From assembly GCF_947507565.1 (NCBI RefSeq), contig NC_089194.1, positions 1,674,001 to 1,738,000 of the forward strand: a DNA stretch of 64,000 nucleotides. The letters are read 5' to 3'. This stretch comes from Oscarella lobularis (taxonomy: Eukaryota; Porifera; Homoscleromorpha; Homosclerophorida; Oscarellidae). The notes beneath the pieces are model-generated. The model searched no databases and had not been told where the DNA came from. It saw only the letters and a program-made list of their open reading frames with translations. The translations under genes and the position numbers were made by a program. Shown here piece after piece: positions 32,587 to 46,873 of this stretch; the stretch's first letter is position 1; each line of letters begins with the position of its first letter.

Positions 32587-33582
32587 ACAACGACGTACTT
32601 AGCCCTTTTCGATGAACAGTGTCGTTTTTGAAGAGGAGAGAAACACCCGAGGAAGCATCTAACACAAGAGAGCACAAGTTACAAATGATGTCAGCACACA
32701 GAGATTGGGCTTTATAGATGTACAGTATCCATCCGGATGTAGACTACAGCAGAGCTGAAAACTATGATGCATCAATTACCAAATTGCGTCACATTAGCAT
32801 ATAGCTGTCAAGCTGCCAGAGATGATCTTATTCGGTCATCTGCGGAATCTTTTTGAAGTCCTAAGGGTTAGGGGTTAAGGGTCTGTAATGCACTCCTAGT
32901 TTGGGTCATGCGCTCGTACTCACATGCTTCGCTGCATATGTTATCAAGACTTAAAACGTCTGAGGCGAGAGCTACAGTGTCCAATTCGTGCAAAAACGGC
33001 CCATTTCGCCTTACCAGAGACTCGCGTGTGCACTCGATTCGCTTTTTTGGCGATTTTCGGTGAATAACAGCTGCGACAAAGTCGGATGGCAATACAATAG
33101 CACCGTCTTCAACGATTCAAGGACGCTTTCTAGCTAGAAAGACAGAAAAAAGGAATGGCGTGTGGCAGGGCAGGCGGCCAATCACTAACGCACGTTAGAT
33201 GTAGGTGTTCGCGCCTTCGTTTCTTTACTCTGTCGTCCACAAGGAAGGAATAGTCTGGGTTGTGTGATCAGAGGTAGATGAAACACGGCCATTACCTCGG
33301 ACCCTCTGTTGCCACGCGGGGGATGAGAGAGAGAGAGAGAGAGAGACTCTGGGTGGGTGGATGGGTGGGGTGGTAATCGCGTAAATACACTTTGCATTGC
33401 AATGAGACCAGTTGGTTCGGGCGGGGGGCTTTCCCGATATTGTTTACAGGTGGAGCCCACCGGAATGAAACCATATCCTTCTTATGTTTCTATAAACTAG
33501 CTATATACAATACTGCACATCTGATGACATGCAGTCATATCTCCGGAGTTTCCTCCATCATATGCGGCAAGCGAGTACTGAC
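32587..33582. other. intergenic, simple repeats, no recognised gene
   Basis: Contains a (GA)n run near 33328-33345 and GGGTGG repeats at 33352-33372. A minus-strand frame at 32868-33092 has no known motif. Confidence 0.5.
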
Positions 33583-34532
33583 TCACTGGCACGCTTCGGT
33601 GTGAAGTGAAACTGCACACTTCTTGCCAATATTAAACACGTTGCTTTCGTTAGCCTCAGTGTGAATTGAGACTGTGCTGTTCCTGCCAATATTAAACACG
33701 TTGCCTCCAAGTACAACGATTTGCTTTGCGGTGCTTATGAGTTTGTTGGGGACCCCTGCGACGAGGCCTCCGATGGTCTCGGAAAGTTTCCGAGGATTGC
33801 CGGCGAGGAATTGCACGATGTCCCCCAAGACGTTCAATTTGGCATTAGCTCCTGTCAGCTTGCCACAGAGACCTCTGATGATCTCTTTCTGGGAAGCAAC
33901 AATCTTCTCCAGATTGAAAACTTTTTCAAGAAGGAATTGTATAGTTTCCAAGTTGCCCAATTGGGCAAAACCTTTGGTCACGGACGCACCCAGCGTTTGG
34001 AGCGTCTGACAGAGTAGATAGACAATTTAAAATTAAAATTTTCTATTTTAAGAATTTGAACCTCCCAGAACCCGCTCGGGCTTGCTTCCTTTTCTTCTGC
34101 TTCGTTGACAGGCGAGTCCCTGGATTGAGAGGCGCTACCACCCCAAAGAAGGAAATCATCCCTGTCAAAAGAGAACTAATTTTAGTTTTTTGAGCTTCAG
34201 ATCATAAAACAATTCATTGAAAGTTTCAGGATAGGAATAATTTATTACTCGTCTTTATAATCATCCAATAAAGGCGCATCCTCTTGCAACTGTTCTTTCG
34301 GGTGACGAAATTGCGCGAGAACTTCGATTTCAGTAACGAATTGTTCTTTTGTTTTATACTTGGTTTTTTCTTTTGTATTGTTTAGACGTTTGATTGCTAC
34401 TTCGGTGAAACGAAGGTAGCCTTTATAGACGGGACCGAAACCTCCTTCACCGAGTTTTTTTCCACCTTTTGAAACAGGCAAGTTGTTGAAGTTGTCCGTC
34501 GATTGGGCAAGATCAGTAAAGAAAAAGTTCAT
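33583..34532 (-). CDS. IRAK-type kinase N-lobe fused to a helical region and two RHIM-like repeats
   Basis: The first exon (about 34249-34532, possibly extending upstream in frame to about 34609) reads like the IRAK kinase N-lobe: FTDLAQSTDNFNN, the glycine loop GEGGFGPVYKG, the lysine motif VAIKRL, and helix C ending EIEVLAQFRHP. No HRD or DFG follows. A donor at 34247-34248 overlaps the first apparent stop and joins in phase to exon 34072-34161 (DDFLLWGGSASQ), then to exon 33583-34005. That exon is predicted helical (TKGFAQLGNLETIQFLLEK) and ends with two 19-20-residue repeats, NVFNIGRNSTVSIHTEANES and NVFNIGKKCAVSLHTEACQ. The spacing of FNIG..STVSI fits the RHIM consensus (V/I)Q(V/I)GxxNx(hydrophobic)x(hydrophobic). 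The kinase cannot be catalytic as seen. The joins are inferred; it could be two genes. Next to TRAF genes, a signalosome role is plausible. Confidence 0.55.
33586..33702 (-). repeat. 60-bp coding tandem repeat (two RHIM-like motifs)
   Basis: Two adjacent units, 33643-33702 (20 codons) and 33586-33642 (19 codons), share ATTGGCAAGAA/ATTGGCAGGAA and GTGTTTAATATTGG blocks. The DNA similarity shows a fairly recent duplication, while several substitutions are conservative (I/L, T/A, S/C). Confidence 0.75.
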
Positions 34533-34842
34533 AGTAAGATGTTGAATTTCTGGTTGCCTTGAACCTATAAAACGTTGCAGCTTGTTCGGGGGGATTTTTG
34601 GGGAACTGTGAGATCACTTGGGTAACTCCCCACCTACAGGAAATTGCTGCGTGACAAGTCTTGGGAATCTTTTCTGATTGGCTTGACACGTTTCGATGTA
34701 GGAGAAGACTTGGGGAAATGTACGACGCCCAAATCAGAGAGATGGAAAGATCGAATAGCTCGACAACCCTCTTACGGGAATCTAGTGCGCGCAAAATTGC
34801 GCAAACTGCTGAGCAGACTGCGTAGAGCCCGAAGAAGAAAAC

Positions 34843-35485
34843 ATGGTTATTCTCGGCGTTATTGCTCGATTTTATCGTCGCAATCGATACCTTTTGTCTA
34901 GATTCGATTCATCCTGATACAAAATCGCGCCGGAAAGACGCGTCTCGCCAAATGGTTCATGGCATTCGAAGACGACGAAAAACAGAAGCTAATCGAAGAA
35001 GTGCACGCAGTCGTCACCGTGCGCGATGCAAAACACACGAATTTCGTCGAGGTAAGCACGAAATTTCGTAGCGGGGCCCCCTTTGAGGAACCGACCTCGA
35101 TTTTAGTTCCGCAACTTCAAAATCGTTTATCGACGATACGCGGGACTTTATTTCTGCATATGCTGCGACGTCGACGACAGCAATTTAGCCTATCTCGAAG
35201 CCATACATAACTTTGTAGAGGTACAAAATTAATAATTTTAATTAATAGTACTGATTAATTAATACGAAGGTGTTGAACGAATATTTTCACAACGTTTGTG
35301 AACTCGATCTCGTCTTCAATTTCTATAAGGTAGTCTAGATATAAGAAATATTAAATTATTAGTTAATTAATTAATTAATTGAGGTATATGCTGTTGTTGA
35401 TGAAATGTTCTTGGCCGGGGAAATTCGCGAAACGAGTCAAATGAAAGTTTTGAATCAGCTTCAAATGCTCGGAACACTAGAATAA
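34843..35485 (+). CDS. AP2S1: AP-2 complex sigma subunit
   Basis: Five exons give 142 residues, the same length as the human protein. Exon 1 is inferred to be just the ATG at 34843-34845 followed by a GTTATT donor. Exon 2 (34902-35051) starts [18 protein letters not shown] and ends AKHTNFVE; exon 3 (35107-35220) starts [17 protein letters not shown]; exon 4 (35270-35329) is [20 protein letters not shown]; exon 5 (35384-35485) starts [18 protein letters not shown]. Sigma-2 is the small chain of the clathrin adaptor AP-2 at the plasma membrane, helping bind dileucine cargo signals. The gene is divergent from the IRAK-like gene. AATAAA at 35481-35486 overlaps the stop codon. Only the one-codon first exon is uncertain. 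Confidence 0.95.
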
Positions 35486-36062
35486 ATATTTTCCCCCCTC
35501 TCTCATTCTTTTTTTTTTCTTTTGTCTCGTTTTGTTGATATGAACGTAGTGATCAAATTCTTTAATTTGTCACAATGTTGCGCACGCAAACAAATGAAAA
35601 ATTTCTACATAATGCGTTCTTTTCGTGTTCAGCATATTACGGTGATAGTGCGCTTAGGAGCTAACCACACCTCGCTGCTTCCTCTCGGGTGATCCTGTTT
35701 TTGAGAAAATCCCATTTCAAGTCTAATCCACACAGCTAATACGTATATCAGCACTGTACTTGGACCTACTATATATCCTAAATTTTACTCATTAGTAACC
35801 TTGACAGCTAGAAGTACAAACTTCACCGTTGTCTGAATGAAGCCTGAGCCAGCGCTTCCCTAACTAAGACTTAGAACGAACTTGAAAACGAACTATTGTA
35901 CTTCAAATGATCAACGGCGCTCTTGCCAAAGCTTGGGCGAGTCCGGTAGAGGGACGCCATTCAGGGTTTGGAAATGTGCCAAAGGTAATTCCCCCAAGTC
36001 CCTCGCGCAAACCGGTCAAACCAGTTCAGTACCAGATTATAAATAGGTAATTCCCCCACCCT
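35486..36062. other. convergent 3' intergenic stretch
   Basis: Lies between the 3' ends of AP2S1 (+) and the DNAJ gene (-). It is AT-rich with poly-T at 35508-35519. No gene is seen. Confidence 0.6.
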
Positions 36063-37595
36063 TTAGCCACCATCTCTTATCTTTACATATTGGTCACAAT
36101 TACGCAAAGTTCTACCAGTCGCTTCACGTTCCCTCTCTTCGTCTCTATAAAATCGAGCCACTCTCAAGTCACGATTTCCTATACAGAAAACAACCTCCAA
36201 ACAACAATAATTCAAAAAAAATCAATAAATCACTTTGCTGTTGCTCAGTAAAACAACGATCCTCCAAATAACTCAAGTACTCCCATCGGACTTCCTTCTC
36301 AATTTTCTCCAAAGACTTCCCATATTTCGCATCAAAATCAGCATCAACGTAAAATTTAATAGGAGTAGGCAGACTCTTAGTCCAACGCTCATATTTAAAC
36401 CACCTCAAAAATTAGGAAAAAATTAGAATTAGACATGTCTTTGGATGTAGAACTACCTGGTTCTTCTAAGACTAAAAGAAGAGCTGTCATTCCATACTAC
36501 AAGAGCAGAGCTGACTAGCAGAAGAAGCAGTAGACCAAGTATGAAGAGAAGTTGTCTAAGAGCAGCCTCTTGCTCATTCCGCTGATCATCAATGTCATGA
36601 TGATGATAGTGCTGATGGTTGTGACGATAACGCCGCGTTGCATACAAATCTAATAAAAAAGAATCAAGACGATTTCCTATGGAATTATTGATCTAACCTC
36701 TTCCAAATGGAGATCCGCCGAAAAACATGCGAAAAAGTTCATCCACATCCACATCTAATATTTGAAAAGAATTGTTGTTTTCATATTTAATTATTTCCTA
36801 TGCTAACCGTCATCTCTATACATGCGTCCGCCACGTCTTGTTACATTTGAATTCAAGTCTTCATCGCCAAAAGAATCGTAGTTCCGTCTCTTGGCTGGGT
36901 CGCTTAGAACAGCATACGCTTTTCCAACCGCTAGAGAAGGTATAAGCATATAGGGACCCCTAAACTATACTTTTAGCATCTTTTCCCCCTCTTACCCTTA
37001 AAAGCGTCGCTTGCTTTGGGCGCTTGGTTTTTGTCTGGGTGGAGACGCAATGCTAACTGGGGTCGATAAAAGGATTAGGGTAACTCTTATCAATACTTTT
37101 ACTTGTCCACCTTTCTATAGTTTTTCTTTAGTTCCGCGTCACTGGCGTCTTTTGACACTTCTAGTACTTCGTAGTAATTTTTGCGTGATAAAATTCTGGA
37201 ATTTTTTTTAGATCTCTGTCGTGATTTTTTTTGCGACGTTTTCGTGTTCCTACTTTTTGACTAGTGCTGCATCATCTTCTGTGTAATTTTTCTCCTCTGT
37301 TTTCGTCTCGTTTTCGACATTGCGACGGTGTCGAGCGTTCGAGACGTTTTCCGTCGATTCTGTCGATTCCGTTGATTCTTGAGGACTATTTCGTAGACGT
37401 TCGAGCAATGCTAGACGTAATCTTTCGCTATTCTGCCTCCTAGAGCGCTATTCTCGCCTCACCGCGACATTCTTGGGTCGGATAGAGCCGCGAGGACTTT
37501 TCGAGCAGTTTCACCGCCTTCACTTTGTTTCCCTTAGCTAGATACTGCTTTGCTATGGCCAAGCATTCCTCTGCATCGCTTCGATTCGCCTCCAT
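36063..37595 (-). CDS. DNAJB12: DNAJB12/DNAJB14-type ER membrane J-protein
   Basis: Start ATG at 37593-37595 (MEANRSDAEECLAIAKQYL, with LLEKSSRLYPTQ), the TPR-like N-terminus typical of DNAJB12/14. The J domain begins YYEVLEVSKDASDAELKK near 37150-37180, is split by an intron, and has its HPD in LALRLHPDKN (HPD codons at 37033-37041), then VGKAYAVLSDPAKRRNYD near 36870-36930. A Gly/Phe patch (LFRMFFGGSPFGR) and a single membrane segment (LLFILGLLLLLLVSSALVV, about 36490-36560) follow. The C-terminal DUF1977-like part has KFYVDADFDAKYGKSLEKIE and ends in IRDGG with stop at 36063-36065. The family anchors Hsc70 at the ER membrane for protein quality control. Junctions were fixed by GT/AG and homology. 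Choice between DNAJB12 and 14 is open. Confidence 0.88.
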
Positions 37596-37808
37596 GCGAC
37601 AAACGCCTAAAAAGGGGCCCCACTCGACGTCACGTGGGCATCCGATATACATACATATTATCAAACCAATAGTAAATGCAACACACATCAACACGAAAAA
37701 ACTGAACGTTCCTTGCCCTCCCCCAAATGTATATACGCGTTGCTTAGCTAATCAAAATCAAATATGCCTATGCATGCAGTCTGTTTACCTCGGAACAACA
37801 AAAAAAAG

Positions 37809-41382
<3,574 letters not shown>

Positions 41383-41500
41383 AACGCGCCTGAGGATGAA
41401 GATCGCAAGCTCGAGGGGTGGAAAGAGATTAGGTTTCTAACGAAAATGATCGCTCGAGACGAAACGGAAGTCCTGGGACTACGTCAGCAGGGAATATAGA

Positions 41501-41575
41501 CACGTGGCTTGTGACGTAAAGGTAGAGCGCGCGTGCAAAGTCTAGAAAAAGCAAGCACGTGGTCGAGTGACGTCA
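41501..41575. promoter_or_regulatory. candidate CRE/E-box cluster upstream of the PKG gene
   Basis: A perfect palindromic CRE (TGACGTCA) lies at 41568-41575, a partial one (TGACGTAA) at 41512-41519, and CACGTG E-boxes at 41501-41506 and 41556-41561, about 120-195 bp upstream of the PKG start codon. Binding is inferred from motifs only. Confidence 0.4.
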
Positions 41576-41620
41576 AAAAGTGAAGTTCCAACACTGACAC
41601 TACTAGCAGTAATTAATTAT

Positions 41621-44600
41621 CTAATCGCTCATAATGAAATCGCTGTCACTTTCAAATTCACTTGCATATGCACTCATTAGGCCAGGGTCCTCATTATGTA
41701 GTAGGCTCGAACCAAGGAAGTTGGCAGTAGGGGGGCTGGTGCATGGGACTTTTCGCGTGAGGTTACTTTCAAAAACTGATGAAAAATCGAGATCGTCGAA
41801 CTCCACTTTCGCTGTATCACTCTGCTGCTCTTCCTCGCGATCATTGATAATGATTTTTGGTACCGGAAGCGGTGACGAAGTCGGTGTAGGGCCAATAATT
41901 CGTATTGAGGGTATGACAAATGGAGAGCCGTCGGAGGACGATTGCCGCTGGAGCATTGACGAATCCGATGCTCGCCTATTCTTCTGAAAAAAACAACAAC
42001 CAAAAACTTATTCAATTATCTCGTGTAATGATTCGATCGTCAGGATCTCTTGCCTGCGTTCGTTTGTTGAGGCCGTTTGGCGAATGATCGAGGCTTTGGC
42101 GAGTCAAACGGGATCGGCGTCTTGACGTTGTACTTTGAGAGGCGAGCTTTTTCTGCAGTTGTTCAATTTCGCCTTTCTTAGCGGTCAACGAGGTCTCCTT
42201 AGCACGCAGCTCCTTCTCTAAATTTTCGATCTAGCACGCACACAAAGCGTTCTATAGGAAAAAGAAACGCAGATAATAAATATACCTGGGCTGAAAGCTG
42301 GCCAATTTTGTCTTTGGAATGCTGCACAAAAAAAGCAAGCGTGAAAAAATCCCGAATCTTCCGAGGTGTCGCAACTTACCAAACTATCAAAAGACTTGAG
42401 CTCTCGCAAGATAGCGCTGAGATAAACTACTTCGGAGCTAGCAGCGGGTGTCGCAGCCGGAGGCTGACCGCTCTTCGGTCCAGCTGAAGCACCTACTATA
42501 CAATAATGCATGCAAACAAAGATAAGCTGAAATGAAATTACCTGGCACGCGAGCCGGTGTTGCTTTCCGAGCGGGAGCAACAACGGCATTCTCTTCGGCG
42601 GGTTCGGCTGTCGGAGGTTTATCAGGAGCGCTCGCTGTCCCGGCGTAAGTTCCAAGTCTACACCGGGCTCACTATATTCACCGCACCGCGTATATTATTT
42701 ATATAACCTATACCTTTCTCTGCCAAGTCTTTCGAGGATTTCTCTTGCTTCGGGGTAGTAGTGAAGAGCCTTGAAGACCGGCTATGAGCAACCGGCGGAA
42801 GTGACTACGTTGACTATTGATTACCTGAAGGAGATCTTTCTTTGAGAGAATGAAAAGTTCTGAATAGCCGACGGATCGAATGTCAGCTGTGCGTCTATAT
42901 AAACACCTTTTTAGTACGAATTTCTATTTGTGGGGCTTTCGCACTTGTTGCAACCGCCGTCCAATTTGAGAAGGCTGATTTCGCCAAAGTAGTTACCTTC
43001 TCTGAGAGTTCGAACTACTTCCCTTTCATTGGTTTCTTTATGTCGTATAATGCACTGCATGCATGGAAGGAGAACGCTGCTCAGGGAGCCAAAGCTGATA
43101 TGACTATAAGCCTTACCTGAACTTTTCCGTGATTGATGATATACATTTCCCTGCCTTTGAAATGATGAGACTACTTCTAATTACACAAGTCTTGCTTCTT
43201 ACCGACTTCGCCCTCTCTGCAAATATAGTCGCCTGGAGAAAAGATCTGGGATCTCAATTTGAGCACGAGTTCGCAGAGAAAGCCTCGTTCGCAGTTGGCA
43301 AATATATCAACCTTGGGAAAGATACGTTATTGACTAGGAGACAAATAAGAAGACCTCGTACTTTCTTCAGCGTTTCCAAGTGCACGTGAATAGCAATTTC
43401 GGCTCTCAATTGCCCAGGCAACATCCCTAACAAACTTGCCTCATCCAAAGCCTGAGTACTAAAGAGAAAAACGACTCTCAACCATTCTTATATTTTCTCC
43501 AGCTCTTTGAACAAACCGTGTCCACGAATAGTCCAGCCACTTTTTGACTCTCCTTTGCAACATCTCCGGCACTCCGCGATGATTCATATACTGCTTTATG
43601 CAGTCCATCCTAAACAGCAAATCCCTAGCGTTCCGTTGAAAAACAACTGCGTATACAATTAAACTAACAGTGCGCAAGGTATAGGCCCAATGACCCACCT
43701 TTTAGCCTTCTAGTGCTCACACGACGACTAAGCCTATACCACGCACACAACTGCTCTTACCTTGATTGAAAATCCATTCTTGCGGCGTTCATGTTGCTGA
43801 TGACGTCACCTACGTTGCCAACGACCGCGGCAAAGATCATGACGCCTACAAGAAACGTCATTCCATTGATAACGTATTCCTATGAAAATATATTATAATG
43901 TTAAACACCCTATTAATTAAATAAATGAGGCATGCTTGTATGCATACCAAGTTCGTTTCTGGATTGGGCGTTTCTCCTATTGCTGTTAGAGTTAGCAGGG
44001 ACCAATACAAGCATTTAATGTATTTTCTAAGAAGTTCCATGTATTCATAAATAGTTTGAGGGTGTACTCCACTCTACGTCAAAAGTTGGGCGTTTTCTCC
44101 TTCCAAAGCCGGATACACCCAGCTGTTTGATCCAAATCCTTCATACTAAATTTACGATGTTACAAAATAAAATTGATTATTAATTTTGACAATCACTTCG
44201 GAGAGCATGTATTGAAAACAGGCGACCCAATGAATGACGGTTGACAGATAAACGAGCAGTCGTACGGCGCGAAGTCGATTAGGATAACTGGTACGACTAG
44301 AATATGAAAATTTAAAAGAGATTCTTCAAAAGGGATATCTACGTATTAGTACCTATCTGCCATGTCAACAAAACGCATGAGAGAAGGAAGCTTCATAAGC
44401 CTCGGAAACCGAATTATAACCAGAGCAAAATCTAAATATTCATACCGCGTAATTGGTGCGCGTTTCGCGCGTCAAGCTCCACTTACCGGCAAAAATAGTC
44501 AGTACAAACGTTGGCAAAAGAGCGATAATATCCTTTACGAAATTCGGATCTTTTCGATAATGTTCCCGAAGTTTCTGCTGGTCGCGAACCTAAAAAAATC

Positions 44601-46053
44601 GCAAAGCCAGTTTCCAACGGCGCGTTTCCGTAACAAATTGCAGAGCTAACCAATATTCCGTGCTCCAAGTAGCCGACGTGAAATTGAACAAACACATCGA
44701 CAATGTAAATAAAATCAACGAGGTAGTCAACGAGCGTAAAGACGTTCGCCCACGGCTTGATGTCCTTTAGAAACCCCCAAAGAACATTAGATAACGTACG
44801 TGAACACACACAAAGACGTACGTCTTTGAAAGCGGTTCGAAATATGATGGTCCAGAAGTTGTACAAGACGGCCATCGTGACAACGCCCTGAATATAAGAA
44901 GGTTCTCACTTACTACACTATTTACAATTTAAATAAACAAGTAAGGATATCCTTTCTGACAATACAAATATTCATTACTCTTACCAGCCATACATAGCAC
45001 ACATCGCCGTCGGGGTCTAAAACAAACCCTTTATCTTCCAAGTTGGAAGTCTAGCAGAGACACTGACGTCAATGAGAACTACCGTCAATAAAAAGGTCAC
45101 TTACGTCCTTGTCCCACGGCTCTTCCTCGTCGTCCAAGTCAGGTAGTTCAAAGTCTTCGGCCACGTCCAGTTCCTCTTCGATCGAACTGATGCTAGCCGT
45201 GCTCAGCTTTCCGCCCACACGACCGCTCCGTTCGTGTCCACTAGAAATTATTGATCGTATAGCTTCATATGAGAGATCATTGTCGTGGGACAGTCGTACC
45301 GCAGAAGATTGAACGCGTCGCGACTTGCTTCGTCTTCTTGGCTTGCATCCGCCCACATTCTACAAGTAACTTCCTGGTAATGTACTCGGAATGTGTAAGG
45401 GAAATTCTTACAGGGTGTTGGCCAAAATAGTTATTGAATCCTGCATGGTGGATAAAAAGTTCATTGGCGCTCTCACGCTGGGGTATGTACGCTTTATGGT
45501 GTTCTGAGAATTACCTGCCGCTTTAATTCGTTCGTTGAGCTCCGCCTTTCGTGCGCACATGTGCACGCGCACAATTATAAAATAATTAGTCAGTCAGTCA
45601 GGAGGGTCAAACGGAAGTGGAACTTCATTTTAAAAATTCGCCACATGGCTACAAACTTGTTTTAATTCATCAGCGCACCCTTCCATAGTCAAATATTCAA
45701 ACCTAATTTGTCTTGTTTATGCACCCCACAAAAATTGCTTTATAGATTATGAAACATTGAAATTTGTACTATATGGAGCTCGGTAAACGGAGCCAAACAT
45801 GGTCGAGGTTCGCGAAGTATAAGGCATTGCCTGGCAAGGCAATCAACCAATTTGCATTTTATTATTGGAGGGCCCGAGCTCACTCGTTCAAACTACCAAA
45901 TCAGGCTCGCACCTGAATGCCTCCCCCGCAATTCCACTTCCATTACTAATTAAACTCAGGTGCAGCTCACCTTACGAGCTTCGGCTTTTCCGGAAGCTCG
46001 CCTGACGATGACGGCGGCGGCGGAGGCGACGAATGAGGCGTCTCATCCGACAT
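41621..46053 (-). CDS. cyclic-nucleotide-gated cation channel
   Basis: The first exon probably starts at the ATG at 46051-46053 ([20 protein letters not shown]) and joins in phase to [11 protein letters not shown] near 45520. A charged N-terminus (45069-45356, with an acidic [20 protein letters not shown]) precedes the S1-S6 region: [20 protein letters not shown], an S4-like [28 protein letters not shown]. The pore is [15 protein letters not shown] near 43970-44000, followed by [20 protein letters not shown]. The C-linker reads [14 protein letters not shown] and [16 protein letters not shown]. The cyclic-nucleotide site is NYFGEISLL joined across an intron to [15 protein letters not shown], keeping Arg-Thr. 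After the domain come a Pro/Ala linker and a coiled coil ([18 protein letters not shown], near 42170-42230), and the C-terminus ends at 41621-41623. It lies head-to-tail about 240 bp from the PKG start. Confidence 0.88.
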
Positions 46054-46873
46054 GATGATGATGATGATGGATGACAAACGGACCCGGAAACGCCCCTAAG
46101 GCTGTCTTTTTTCTCGTGAGCGTCCGTCACGCGGAGACACCGCAACGATTTATTGGAAGTGCAAAGGGGTGACGGGAAGGGTCTAATCAAGTCCCTGAAT
46201 AAATGCGACTAGGATATGCGTTTGCCATAACATTGTAGGCTTTCCCTCTCACGGACGCTCTACGTGTGGGGTTACCTGGTGCGTTGAGCGCGGAGAGAGC
46301 GAGTTTACGCGCGCAGAGATCGACGTGGGCAGCGTGGTCGCGTGTGAAACGACACTGGAGGAATGAAGTTGCGCGCGGCTCCTGAGAACGGTGCGCAACG
46401 CGAGACGATCGACCGCAGAGCGATTACGTTTCTGCGCATCTCTGCATGGCATTACCAGATGGTCGCAGTCTAAACAAATCGATTTCGACGCGGGAAAAAT
46501 CGGGAGGGAGGACAGGATCCAGCGCCGTGGGGAAAATGAATATTGACGAGGAAAAGGGAATGCGGTTATTTCGTATGACAGATAGGGAGAAGTCTTTTGC
46601 CCTCCCCCACAAAATTAAATACCTAATCGGATAAATTCATATGGACGTCAAATTTCTCTAAAATATCCTCTTATTCCTGTGATCTCACTACATCCCCTTT
46701 TGCAGTGTGTTGTACGGAGATAAAAACGTGAATACCAAGCCAACTACTACGGGTACCTAATCCCTCCCCGCGTCCACTGAATCAGAAAAACAAAAGAAAA
46801 AATTCCATAGTCGCCTGACCGTTTTCCCTACTAAATCTACAATAACGAACTCAGTCTACACGGTGCAGCCCTA
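46054..46873. other. intergenic between CNG channel 5' end and dystrophin 3' end
   Basis: A (CAT)n run follows the CNG start (46052-46068). CG-rich sequence to about 46450 could be the CNG promoter. No cysteine-rich ZZ exon for the dystrophin was found here. Confidence 0.5.

Noticed and set aside
33185-33460. Minus-strand open frame over a (GA)n and GGGTGG region
   Set aside because: Its Ser/Leu and Pro/Thr runs come from simple repeats; there is no family signature.
45972-46190. Arginine-rich minus-strand frame overlapping the CNG first exon
   Set aside because: The alternative frame [20 protein letters not shown] with a good donor explains the DNA better.
46424-46612. Possible missing ZZ exon of dystrophin
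   Set aside because: The minus-strand translation has no cysteine pairs of the ZZ pattern.
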